The notes under the pieces are model-generated. The model searched no databases and was not told where the DNA came from. It saw only the letters and a list, made by a program, of their open reading frames with translations. The position numbers were made by a program, and so were the translations under genes. Source: Fragum whitleyi (taxonomy: Eukaryota; Mollusca; Bivalvia; Cardiida; Cardiidae). Taken from it: a stretch of DNA of 64,000 nt. The DNA is taken from positions 34,804,693-34,868,692 of the forward strand of contig OX411549.1 in assembly GCA_948146395.1 (NCBI GenBank), read 5' to 3'. Positions within the stretch are counted from its first letter, which is position 1. Every line of letters starts with the position of its first letter. Positions 33,989 to 45,345 of the stretch are shown here, piece by piece.

Positions 33989-34258
33989 ATTATTTATTGA
34001 TAAATTTTTGATAAAGTGATACTTTCCTCCCTGATAATTTTTTTTCATAGCCAAAATTGTTCCTTTTTTCTTTATTTTACCCCAGGTTACTTTCTTTGTG
34101 TTTACTATCCATTAGTTTGAAGTTGAAAAGCCTTATATATTCAGGGGAAGTGAAGTGCAAAAGAGCCAGAACTCTGGAGTTATTTCTCCTTTTAAATATA
34201 TACCGGTACACTTTGTCTGCACCCGAATCATAAACTCTATTATCTTTCACATTTTTTT

Positions 34259-34278
34259 TGGGGGGGGGGGGGGGGGGG
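34259..34278. repeat. Poly-G tract
   Basis: A run of nearly 20 G bases after a T-rich stretch. The exact length in assemblies of such tracts is unreliable. Confidence 0.8.
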
Positions 34279-34279
34279 A

Positions 34280-35365
34280 TTTGAACACAATGAGTACATA
34301 AGCAGTGCATGAGAAGATTTTATCTAGCTCAACTAGCTGGCTTTTGTTCACTTTCTAGCTTTTCCTGCAGATGAAGGCCATGTCCTAACGTTTTTTTCTC
34401 CTCTTAGATTTTAAATGATTTTTAGGATTTAAATTATTCTTTCGCATATAACAATGTTTGAAAGATCATGATTCCTTCTATTCCCACTTTAGATGTTGTT
34501 GTTGTAGGTTGTTGTAAAATTTTTTAAAACTCTTGACACTTTCAAAAAATTTCAAAAACACACAAAATGAAATCATTTCGAAGGAATGCTTTTAAGCTAG
34601 AATTGTATTTTCATATTTTCCTGTGTTTGAGTTGTTTGAGTAAATGTTTTAGCATCTAACATTCTAATTTCATTACACTTAAATTTTCTCATTTTAAGGG
34701 CTGTGAAATATACTTATTACAATTATTTACAAGTAAGAGTCAAAGGTAACATTGTTGTAGTATTTTTAACAAAAGAATTCTTACGATAAATTCGTTTGCT
34801 ACTTTTTCCTCTGATAACTGTTTTGATCGGCTTCCTTCTATTAATCATTTTTTTTTTGTTGAGATAAAAAAAACAACAAAAAAAAAAAACCTATAATTTT
34901 TTGAAGATCAAGCATGCAGTGCATTTTTTTTTTGACTAGTTTGATCTTGATTTTGATATTCTAATTTGTTTTTTTTTTTGTATTTTTTTTTTTTTTACAA
35001 ATTTACACTCCTCTGAAAAATGAAAGGATGGTGTATATAATCATCTAGACCTTTATATCATTAAATCATTAGGCATCAATAATAGGACCTTTTAAAGACA
35101 GTGTATAACAAGATCAATGGAGCTGTTAGAAATTTAATCAATGTTATTGAAGTAAGATTAAAGTAGTTGTATACAGGATCAAAAACAACAGCTGTTATAC
35201 CATGGGCAATAAAACTCCTTTGCAATTTAAATCCCTGATTTTGATTCAAGCACCCTTTGTACAATCTAGATTAATTTTTGTTCCTTTAAGTACTGTTATG
35301 AATTAAAAAATTTAAGTTTAACTACATTGTATATATTTCAAATACATGGAAATGTTATTTTTTGT
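34280..35365. other. No gene seen; homopolymer-rich
   Basis: AT-rich sequence with many T and A runs (for example 34850-35000). No exon or RNA gene is supported. Confidence 0.4.
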
Positions 35366-35368
35366 TTT

Positions 35369-36770
35369 AAGCTCCACTGGCCAAAGGCCACTGGGGCTAA
35401 TGTCATGGCGTTGTGTCCAGTCGTAAACTTTTTCCTTAAAAATCACATCTGCAGAAACTACTGGAATAATTTCGACCAAACTTCTCAGGAATGATCCTTG
35501 GGTGACTCTCTTTCAAAGTTGTTCAAGAAATTTTGATCCAATGAAAAACATGGATTAAATGGGCCTGGCTAACTTGCAAATATGGTAAAAAGACATTTGT
35601 TTCAGATTCTAATTGATGGATACTAATTAAATTTTACATGAATGATCCTTGAGTGACCCTTTATCAGTCTACCAAAAATTATTGTGATCAGATGAAAAAT
35701 ATGTATTTTAAGGGTGGAGGTCATTTCTCTATGGTGGACGGACGTTTTGGCCAGGGACGTTTTGGCCAGGACGTTTTGGCCACAGACATTTGGGCCACAA
35801 TATTTTTCAAAATAGGACCTTCTGGCCAAAAGATATTAGTTGGGAGAATATGTCATTATATGAAATTTAAATCATGTAATACATGTAGTTGTATTTAGGC
35901 ATTTAGATAATAAAATAGGGTTTTTTTTACTATTTTGATGTGTTTATTTGCTCAAAAGTATATCTTGATATATCTGAAGAAGAATAAAAAATATCTTTTT
36001 TTGGGTAACATCCCATTTTGTCTACTCCCATTTCGTCTACTATTTTGCGCACTGGTTCCATTTCGTCTACTCCTGTTTTGGCAAGAGTCTCGTTCCGTCT
36101 ACTATTATACTTAAGGGTTTAAATTGTCTTTTTGTCTCTTTTTTACCTAAAATTATGAACTGTACACTTTTTGGACATTATTGTTAAAAAAAATTCGTAT
36201 TGTTGCTGATATATTTTACACATTTACAGACTCTATAGCAGACAGAACGGTAGGTGTTGAGAAGATGGATTACCTGTATGACATCTGTATATTTGCCTTT
36301 TCACACCTTTACATATTTGAATTAAATCTAATTGTTCAGTGTCATTTTTTCATAAGATAAAATTTTAATTTAACAGCATCTTTTTGCCTGTAAAGAAATT
36401 GTACAATACTGCAAATTTCTTTTCTTTTTTTAAAATCTTTGAATTATCTGAAGACAAGTTTATTTGCACATTTGCCAAAACGTCCTGGCCAAAGCGTCCT
36501 GGCCAAAACGTCCTGGCCAAAACGTCCGTGGCCAAAACGTCGGTCAACCCCCTTTATCAGTCTACCAAAAATTATTGAAATTAGATGGAAAGTTTGTCTT
36601 TTATTGGTGGAGGTTTCTCTTTATGTTATACCCTTAATGTATAATGGAAACTTTGAAAATCATTTTCAACATCAGTAGAACCCAAAATATTAAAAAATTT
36701 AGTCAAACTTTGATTTGTTAATACAAGTATTTCAAGTCTGAGGAGCAACTCAAGCCATTCATGGCTTCCG
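35369..36770 (+). mobile_element. Pearl-like element with ACTGGCCAAAGGCCA head
   Basis: Head AGCTCCACTGGCCAAAGGCC, a hairpin, followed by ATGTCATGGCGTTGTGTCC. The repeat core uses phrases such as ATGATCCTTGAGTGACCC, TTATCAGTCTACCAAAAATT and GTGGAGGTCATTTCTCTAT, also found at 41270-41790, 43480-44240 and 45346-47160. The element is interrupted by the insertion at 35733-36549 and ends near CTCAAGCCATTCATGGC at about 36760. Confidence 0.55.
35733..36549. mobile_element. Inverted-repeat element with CGTTTTGGCCA arrays
   Basis: Left end GGTGGACGGACGTTTTGGCC and right end the complement of GGTTGACCGACGTTTTGGCC. Three to five copies of ACGTTTTGGCCAGG form each terminus (35740-35835 and 36472-36540). 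It is about 817 bp and lies inside a pearl-like repeat, so it is younger. A different motif array (CCATTTCGTCTAC, 36005-36115) lies inside it and resembles the 15400-16239 family. The ORFs across the termini (35623-35898, 36365-36678) are only translations of the arrays. No clean target duplication was found. Confidence 0.75.
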
Positions 36771-36779
36771 AGTTGTTGT

Positions 36780-38930
36780 ATAGAGTTGATATGATGGAGA
36801 AGACACTTAAGACAAAAAGCGAAGAATGTTAAACTGAATGAAAAGGGTCCATGACATTTCGTCGAATATCAATTTATTGAATTCAATTTTCTTCAATAGT
36901 CATTTTTAAATCGGAGATTTATACCGGTTTCCAGAAATCCAGTCTGTTTGACCCAGTACATTTTTACCTTTATCTTCTGAGCAATGTGTTCAAACTAAAT
37001 AATGTGTTTTCAAACACCGAAGAAACGGCCTTTTCAGTCACAATCTACAAACTTTGTTTTTATCTTATTTACTTTTCGACAAATAGAGAAGATGCTAATA
37101 CAAAATTTGATGTAATTTTCGCTTTTAGTAATTACCAGTTAGTATTTTCAGTGTTTATAACAAGATTTTCGGTTGAGTAAAGGATTTGAGACGTATAATA
37201 GGTTAACTGTATAATAAATTTGTAGCACTTACAATATTACTACTCTGATTTTTTTCTCGAACGGTCATTTACCAGTTGTAGGGCTGACAACCAATCAAAT
37301 TCTGTTATGATTATCACGCGTTAAACCCCACGCGTAAATTCACACCACGTGGTAGATTCAATGGACATCGTCTGCTCGAAATGTGTCAACTAAGTTGTTT
37401 ATCATTGGTCAATGGTCGTCTGCACTCTGACAGGGAGCGAGGGAAGTCTACTGGTGGAATGAGTACTGTTGACTATGTGTTAACAAATAGAAATAATTTT
37501 GTAATTTTGAAATATTTGATTTCAATGAGCACTCTGATCACGCTCCAATCCTATTTACAATAAATTCAAATTTGAGTATGAAGAAAAATTATTCAACAAC
37601 AAATAAACCGACAAAAACATACGATAAACTGATATAGGATAGCAGTAAGAGCGATCTATTTTTAGAATAACTCATGAATAATCATAGAGTGCTGCTAGAT
37701 TTAATCAATTGGTCAGAAACCAAAGATATAGTTGCATAGTTGCCGATTTCACGTGTTTCTTGAGGGAAAATGCATTTATAGTATTTGGGTTAAAACCCAA
37801 TGCTTGAAAAACAAACATGTTGTTAATCAAAATTGTAAATAGTTTAATGAAACATGTTTTGTTGCTAAACAGGCTTTTAAACTCTAGAGAGAGGAATAAC
37901 ATTAACAGACAAGCTTTTAGCTTGGCGTGTGCTCATTATAACAACGTAAAAAAATCTGCTAAGAAATAATTTAGACTAGCAGAGGGCTATCGAATCAGCA
38001 AAATTTCAAAATCGGACCCACGAGGTTGGATGAGCTGGCGATGTCCTCGAAAAGATGAAGTGTTAAGACAAAAAACTCACAAATTGGGCAAATATGTTAC
38101 CAACTTTTATTGTCCCAATTTGAGCCCTTTTGATTGGCGAACTATTGCACTATCCCAGCCTCTCAATGATGTCCGATTTACAGTGCTGACAGCACTTTGA
38201 TTGTTGAATGTCACAATATGTTGAATTGTCACTGCGTCAACATTGAATTTTTCGTCAAATTTTGTATGAGACTTTTAGACCAAATGGGTTGAGATGGAGT
38301 TGGAAAATCCATTTTTTCTTTGCTAAATCTGCCTAAGACTCTGGTTATTTTCCATAGAGTCTCAGGTGAAAGTGGCCAAATAATACATTAATGCATCCTG
38401 AGAAACAATGTACATTTACCAGTGAACATTATTCTTCATCTCAAACAACATTACCAAAAATCTGAGGAGATATTTAACTATAACTCTGTAATTACCCATC
38501 ACTCTAATGATTGCTTAAAATATTCAACCAAGTATTGTGAAAGTGAAAATATCAGTCAACCTATTGTTGCAAAGGTCAATAATTCTTGTCTGTCTGTGTT
38601 TCTTTCTCAAGAGATTCTTGATTTGAAGTAAAGTTCACAAGTTTTATCTTATATCTCCTGAAACTTTTTACAGGATTAGGTGTGCTTTTATGATAAAATT
38701 TGATTGACCCCCTGGAAAATGAGTCCTTAGGATTCATGCTAAATTGATAATACGGGACGTACATAGTGTTTTGGGAGAATTGATAATAGTCCGGGCTCTG
38801 CTGAGACAATTATCAATTCCAACAACCGAGTTAGATATTTTTTCATAAAATACACTTAGTATGTATCATATTTATCTTATAACTTCTTTTTGCCTTTTTT
38901 TCGTACGTAATACTAACTGAAATTCAAGTT
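36780..38930. other. No gene seen
   Basis: AT-rich sequence with scattered short ORFs on both strands. No paired splice sites or known domains. Confidence 0.4.
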
Positions 38931-38934
38931 CCTA

Positions 38935-39300
38935 TAAATAATCACATTATGTCGTTGTTTTAAAAATAACCTATGTGATATTGAAAAAATATCATATGGG
39001 ATGTTATCACACGGATATTGTATAGTTATAAGATTAAAACAGTTTGAAGAAGAGAAATTGTGCTGATTCAGACAAAAAATCAGTAGAGCATCTCGGGCAT
39101 CTCTTGTTTTTGTGAAGTTTAGCAGATAAGCCATTTCCATGAATTCTCTATCTTGGTTCAAATAAGATACAGTTATTAACATCATGAAATTGAGAATAAT
39201 TCCAATCAAAACCATTCAAAATCACTCAATCGGGGCTCCATTCATTCATTCAAAACGCTCACTCAAACCATTCAAAAATGCTCCAAAATCGCAAAAATTA
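38935..39300. repeat. Dispersed repeat copy, fuller than at 1-350
   Basis: Bases 38938-39035 match 5-115, with ATATCATATGGGATGTTATC shared exactly. Bases 39200-39290 carry the CCAATCAAAACCATTC / CTCCATTCATTCATTC / CACTCAAACCATTCA order found in four other places. An embedded CATCTCGGGCATCTCTTGTT at about 39088 resembles a pearl-type 3' end. Confidence 0.5.
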
Positions 39301-41265
39301 TAGGATCAACAATTCATTGAAAATTAAAATCGGTATATAAAATCTACGATTTCAGTGACATAATTGAATTTTGTAAGCTTATTATGCGTTCATGAATTAG
39401 ACTGACAACATGCTTGTAATATATGACAGTCTTTTGACAAATAAGGGAAGACATAAGTAAATTTAATTGTTGACACACATACATGCACACACATGGACCA
39501 AGGGTTAAAAAGACACTCCAGACTTAATTAATAAGGTTGTATATTGAACTTATCACTGATTAGAGGGCAACATCAAACATTATTGATTTTCAATAAAGAG
39601 ACTGATGTGCTCTACTGTATATCAAGTTGTTTACAAGCAAACAGGTCTTCTGGGGTAATAAAATTTTAATGAGATGCATAGACATATGGCATAGTTTAAT
39701 ATGATTGGTTTAAAGAATTGATCCAATCAAATGAATAGATTATTGCTCTGACCTATGCTATTTTTCAAGAATCTTATATAAAATCTATTACCTTCACAAT
39801 ATTACACATTTTAAGATTCTACTAAATGATAACAGATCAAAAATACATAAGCAGTGCTTCAATATACCTGAAGGAGAAATTGTAAGTGATTATGTTCTTA
39901 TTTTCTTCAATCAGTACATTTCATATTCTTTGTAGCACCTAGAGTTATACGATGGAAGTGGCATGTCTATGACTATGTGGAGTCAAAACTAAACTATTGT
40001 TTTCTACTGCATTTCAAGGGATTGATTTAGTGTAATATTTTATCAATTAGTCTGTAAAAATATTAAATTGATTACATGAAAATCCCGCCTTTTATTGACA
40101 TAGTTAATTATCATGTATGATTTATGTGTTAGAAGATTTAGAATTCTTTTCCTCCAAGCTAAATTATTGATTTCAACCAAATTGCAGAGGAAGGGTTCTT
40201 AACTGTACCTTCTCAAACGTGAGAAAAATATTATGATGTTATGAAAATTGTTCCCTTTAGGGGAGGGGGGAGGGGTTATTTTCATTAAGTCTATATAACA
40301 AAAACTTTGAAAATCATTCTCTATAATTTAAATTTTACTATTGATGTCAACTAAGTTTCTCAAGTATGAATCTTTGTGGAATTCCATGTAACATTGATAA
40401 ACGATAAATTACAACTGAGCTAAATCTATCTTATGCAGAAAAAAAAACTTTGGTTGAGCGTAGTAATAGGGGAATTAATGAATGCCGACTTTGAATTATT
40501 GAGAATTTTGGCATTAAAAAGGATTCTATTCCTTCATGTTTGCTTTAAATAATCATTATTAGAAATTTAGAATAATAAAGATTAGAATGTTAATGAATCA
40601 TAGAAATGGATAAAATGGGCTTTTGTAAATTATAAGTTTAAGAAAAAATAATGTAAAACTGAAACAATAAAAGCAGAACAGCTAAATTGTCAATCACATG
40701 CAATTGCTTGAAATAACTAGCATTTTTAATATATACCTGAAGTTAACTTGTAAGCCTTGTTTAAGCAGTAGATACAATCTTTTTATCACACTAAAAACGG
40801 TATGAATTACGATATTTTCATTTCCATATTCGAAATCAGCATTTCAATTTGCATCTATAAGATAGGGAGCATATTGTTTAACTGTCGCCCTCCTTTCTGT
40901 CTGTCTGTTTACTTAAAACTTCAAAGCATGATTGTAGGAAGATTTATGTTAAAAATGCTGAAACATGACCTAATTGTATTCTACTTAAAGCAATAATGTT
41001 TATGCATAGAGTCTGCAAATTTTATCTGATTCTTTTGAAACTGAAAAATTACGCAATGGTTGTAGATTCATTAGAATTAAAGGGAAATTGCGTCTGGTTG
41101 GATTTCAGTAAGCACAATCTAATTTTTGAGATTAAGTAATCAAATAGTATTTGACTCTCTTGAATCTTAAGTAATCGAGTTTCTGAAATATCAGATAGGA
41201 TGTAAAAATGAGATTCAGTAAAATGTCTCTGTTTTTTTATGTAAAAAGATAAAAACATTTAACTC
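39300..41265. other. No gene seen
   Basis: AT-rich sequence. A fragment near 40856-40915 (TAGGGAGCATATTGTTTAAC followed by CTGTCTGTCTG) looks like a decayed TATGCCCCC-type element head. No gene supported. Confidence 0.4.
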
Positions 41266-42005
41266 TTATAAGCTGGACTGGTAGTCAAAGGCCACTGGGG
41301 CTATTGTCATGGCGCTGTGTCCATTGTTCAACCGTCAGTCTGAGATTCATGTCGCAGACTTTTACTTTAAAAGTGTTCTCAAAACTTCCTGGAAAAAAAC
41401 CAACTTAGCTTTACAGTAATGATCTATTGGTGACTCTCTTTAAAAGTTGACAATCGATTTTTGATCCAATGTAAAACAAGGTTTAAATGAGTGTGACTAA
41501 TGTCCACATATGGCATTATATAGCTTTTCTCGGAATCTAACTGATAGATATCAACTTAATTTCACTAAAATAATCCTTAAGTGACCCCTTATCATTACTG
41601 TGATCAGATGAAAAATATGTCTTATGGGTGGAGGTCACAGACTATATGTTATATAGTGGAAAATTTTTAAAATTATTTGTCCAGGACCTTACTGATGTAT
41701 GTTGATAAACCAAATTTAAGTTAAGTAGTCCTTGGGTGACCCTTTATCAGAAAACATTAAAATTGTGTGTAGATTAAAACTGGAACTATTTCTTAAAAAG
41801 TCTTCTCCTCAAACTACTTGATGAGATTCAACCAAACTTCACAGAAATGATCCTTGTGCAGGGCTCGTGTTAGTGTTTATTATAAAGGAGTTATTGACTT
41901 CTCATTTAAGAAATTCTTTGGGTCAAATCTTGATTATAAAGGGGTCAAAATAACTGAAAAAGCAAATCATACATAGAATTTTGCATATTTAAGAGTCACT
42001 TTAAT

Positions 42006-43260
42006 TTTAAGTTCAACTGGCCAAAGGCCAGAGAGCTATTGTCATGGCAGTGTCCGTCGTGCGTCTGTGCATCCATCCTTCTGTATGTCTGTAAACTTTG
42101 TCTTTAATCATCTTCCCCTCCCAAACCAATAGGCGGATTTGAACGAAAATTGGTCAGAAAATTTTGATTGACCCCCAAAATATGGGCATGGCAGGGCGTG
42201 GCATTTTTTATCTTTGAAATCTTTAAAACCTTCTCCTCCCAAACCATTAGGCTGATTTCAATCAAACTTGGCATGGATGTTCCTTGGGTGACCCTTTACT
42301 TATTTTGATTGGCCCATAAATATGAGCGTGGTTGGGCGGGGCTTGTTTTTAGCCCGAAACAAAATCTCCTCCTGAACCACCGGGCAGATTTCAATGAAAC
42401 TTTAACAGAATGTTCCTTGTGCCCCTTAACTTTGCAAAATTTTGATTGGCCCATAAATATTGGCTTGGCAGGGCGGGGCTTATTTTGAGCCCGAAATTTT
42501 TGCACGACATCTCTTCCTGAACCACTGGACTGATTTCAATGACCCTTTACCAGAATGTTCCTTGGGTGACTCTTTTAAAAAATTGTTTGCAAAATTTTGA
42601 TTGGCCTATAAATTTGGGCCTGGCAGGGAGGGGCTTATTTTTAGCCTGAAATCTTTGACAACATTTCCACATGATCCACTGGGCCAATTTCAATTAAACT
42701 TTACCAGAATTTTTCATGGGTGATTCTTTACTTAAATTGTTCAAGAAATTTTGATTGGCACACAAGTATGGGCGTGGCAGGGTTGGGCCTATTTTGAGCC
42801 CGAAATCTTTGAACGACATGTCCTTCTGAACCTTATGTTTAAATAAGATGGGTAAAGGGATGCAGATTCATTGTGATTGAGTATCTTGGTGCATTGTGGA
42901 CCTGAACCAGTTAATCATTATGAAATAGGTCTTAACCCTTTGCCGTTTAATCCCTGCCTCTTACATGCCTGTGATTTTATGATTTAGAAAACATTGTGAA
43001 AAAAGAAGAAATTGCTTCTGTCAAGCAATTTCTTCTTTTTCCAAACTATTTTCTACCCTACTGAATGGTTATTTTTCAAATTAAATCCACTTAAAATTTC
43101 TGTCTGCAAAACCTTTGAATTTGGACAGGTCCAAACTTTTGTAAAACAGGAAAGGGTTAAGAGATTTTGGAGTGTTAATGTATTCGTTTAAAGTAAGCTT
43201 TATTTAATGAAAGTCTGAAGATGTTAAAGCCAGTGGAGTGATATGGGCCCTCTTATTCTT
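42006..43260 (+). mobile_element. Pearl-like element with ~150-bp core units
   Basis: Head AACTGGCCAAAGGCCAGAG followed by AGCTATTGTCATGGCAGTGTC. The core has about five units with ATTTTGATTGGCCCATAAA, GGGCGTGG/TTGGCAGGGCGGGGCTT, CGAAATCTTTGAACGAC and CTCCTGAACCA phrases, homologous to 55660-56600. The tail is AGCCAGTGGAGTGATATGGG and CCCTCTTATTCTT. Confidence 0.6.
42936..43156. mobile_element. MITE with TTAA target, second type
   Basis: Ends CCCTTTGCCG and GGAAAGGG are flanked by TTAA (42932-42935 and 43157-43160). CCCTTTG is close to the usual piggyBac terminus. Inside is a hairpin AAGAAATTGCTTC / GAAGCAATTTCTT-like (42998-43040). It is 221 bp and non-coding. Its sequence differs from the 16853/44641/48342 family apart from the ends. 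Confidence 0.7.
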
Positions 43261-44640
43261 GTAATGATATGAAACAAGTAATTAATTTGTAGAATTTAAG
43301 ATAGTAATTTGTGAAAATTTTAGGTATATAAACCATGTTTTGATCCTTAGAAATTCCTCTCAAAGGGGTCAAAATGACCTGTTGGGAGAAATTTATAGGG
43401 GTCAAAGTAAGGTATATTCAGATTTTGGGAGGTCAAACTCTGGTTTAAGGGTCAAACATGAGCCCTACTTGTGTGACCCTCTGTCAAAGGTGTTCAATGA
43501 TATTTGATCCAATGAAAAACAAGGCTATAATGGGCATGGCTAATTTCCATATACTGCAATATGTAACTTTTCTCAGAATCAATAGATATCAACAAGATTT
43601 CACTGTAATTATCATTGAGTGACCTTTATCAGTCTACAAAGCATATTGTGATCAGATTAAAAATTGAAGTCATCACTGAATGTTATATAGTGGAAACTTT
43701 CAGAAGTATCTAAAAATCAAACTGATTGATATCAACCAAATTTCATTAGAATGATCCTTAAGTGACCCTCTATCAGTCTACAAAAAATAATTTTGTTCGG
43801 GTTAGAAATACATGTATGTCTTTTATGGTTGAAGGTAATTTCCCTACATGTTATATAGTGAAAACTCCAAAAAATCATTTTCTCTGCTGCTTGATTACTA
43901 ATGAACATCAAACACATTCACTAGAATGTTCCTTTGGTGATCCTCTATCAGTCTATCCTTTTTTTGTGATCATATGAAATATATGTCAATTATTGGCAGA
44001 TTTCATTTCTCTTTACGTTATATTGTGGAATCTGAAAATCATTTTCTCAGCACCTTACTTATGGATATGAACGTAATTTCACTAAAGTGAACCTTGGTTG
44101 ACTCTTAATCAGACTACAAAAAATTATATGGATAAGATGAAAAATTTGTCTTTTATTGGCAAAAGTTATATGTTATATAGTTGAAACTATGATAATATCA
44201 GTTGATTCAGGCCTGTGGAGCAAATCAGCTCCTCAAGCAGCTCTAGTTCTATAATGTTATTCATGCATCATTTAATATATTTTTTTTGCAGAAATATTAA
44301 ATATTGTGACTTATTCTTTTAAAAACAAGAAAAAGGAAAGAAACATGTATTACGCTTAAATCAATATCTAGTCATATCAGTGAATGCAGGCCTGTGAAAC
44401 AAATCAGCCTTTGAATAGCTTTAGTATTCTCTTAATAACTTTTGGTAGAATCAGGCCTTTAGAGCAAACAAGATGTCCAATTGCCTGAAGTCAATGTTTT
44501 TCAGATTTTCGACTTTCTTGTGAGTAAAATCTCCCAAACTACAGACTCATCCAATAAGAAAATATGTTCATTATTTTGTCCTTACAGTTCTGTGACAAGG
44601 CCTTAGGTAGGGAGTATGATCTGTACTAGCTCTTGTTTTA

Positions 44641-44887
44641 CCCTTGTCATGCTGAATACATTTTGGCTAAAAAATTCCATCAAAATCAAAGGGCAAAAAG
44701 CACTGAAAGTACCAACTGTAGGTCAATTTTTATTTGAAAAAACTAAATCTATTGACAATTTTGGTTTGAAAGGGAGAAACAGGTGGTGTAAACTAACCTC
44801 AGACTGGACATATGTGCAGACTGATGTTTTTCTATAGCTCCTGCTTTCTGCCAAAGCAGGAATATTCTGGGTTCAGCATGACAAGGG
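44641..44887. mobile_element. MITE with TTAA target, copy 2
   Basis: Ends CCCTTGTCATGCTGAA and TTCAGCATGACAAGGG are exact complements. The right flank is TTAA (44888-44891); the left flank is TTTA, probably a mutated site. The interior matches 16853-17097, including TATAGCTCCTGC, GCAGGAATATTC and GACATATGTGCAGACTG. Confidence 0.85.
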
Positions 44888-44994
44888 TTAAGATAAATCA
44901 TATGTGACATTTTATTTTAATTATCTTTTATCTTTATTGTATCACAATTTTTGAGATTGTTGAAATGCTTTAATTATTTTTTTTTTGTTTCCAG

Positions 44995-45063
44995 ATCACC
45001 TGGTTTGATTACTGGAACAAAAGGGGAAAAAATAGCACAATTTCATCTCCCAAAAGTCAAAAG
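44995..45063 (+). CDS. Candidate exon upstream of the BEN gene
   Basis: An acceptor with a long T tract (TTTTTTTTTGTTTCCAG) ends at 44994 and a strong donor AAAAG|GTAAGA follows 45063. Read in phase 0 (continuing 27377-27460) the 23 codons are ITWFDYWNKRGKNSTISS and PKSQK. Another open reading, SPGLITGTKGEKIAQFHLPK, would continue the ATG at 28650. Neither joins in frame to the exon at 48655: both reach stops there (48673 and 48683). Either the exon is untranslated leader for the ATG at 48657, or it splices in phase 0 to 50585 and skips 48655-48813 and 49556-49680. Confidence 0.5.
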
Positions 45064-45142
45064 GTAAGAATATTATTTTTGGATTTCAAAATAGTATCGC
45101 TAAGATTACAGGTTCTTCACATTTTATACTTGGCTGATTCTA

Positions 45143-45345
45143 GCTCACCTGAGCACAAAGTGCTCAAGGTGAGCTATTGTAATTAGGTACTGTATGACGT
45201 CTATCATTCATCTTCCATCGTCAACTTTTACCTCGTGTTCACTCTTTTTAGCCAAAATGTCTTGAAACTTTGTCAGAATGTGTGTCTCTATCAAATCTCA
45301 GTCAAGTTCAGATTGGATCAAGTGGGGTCAAAATTAAGAACTGGA
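45143..45345 (+). mobile_element. AGCTCACCTGAGC-headed element fragment
   Basis: The head AGCTCACCTGAGCACAAAGT then GCTCAAGGTGAGCTATTG forms a long hairpin. It is the typical head also seen at 50995, 53556 and 57541. Soon after, it runs into the fold-back block at 45346, so this copy is truncated. Confidence 0.55.

Larger units (their letters stand above)
41860..43466. mobile_element. Inverted-end element nested in pearl-like repeat
   Basis: The host repeat breaks at CCTTGTGC (41852-41859) and resumes at ACTTGTGTGACCC (43467), a 6-of-8 match that may be an old target duplication. The ends read AGGGCTCGTGTT and the complement AGGGCTCATGTT. Inside each end, GGGGTCAAA words recur (41950, 43376, 43400, 43430, 43449). 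It contains another pearl-like unit (42006-43260) and a TTAA MITE (42936-43156), giving at least three levels of nesting. Confidence 0.5.
41268..44240 (+). mobile_element. Pearl-like element field with nested insertions
   Basis: A decayed head (TCAAAGGCCACTGGGGCTAT, 41287) begins a core of GATCCTTGGGTGACCC / TTATCAG / GGTGGAGGTCA phrases that continues, after a nested insert at 41860-43466, to about 44240. The last part carries GGCCTGTGGAGCAAATCAGC and GCAGCTCTAGTTC. The ORFs inside are translations of the repeats. Confidence 0.5.

Noticed and set aside
35623..36678. ORFs with QNVLAKTS / KRPGQNVLAK repeats
   Set aside because: They are translations of the CGTTTTGGCCA arrays in the element termini.
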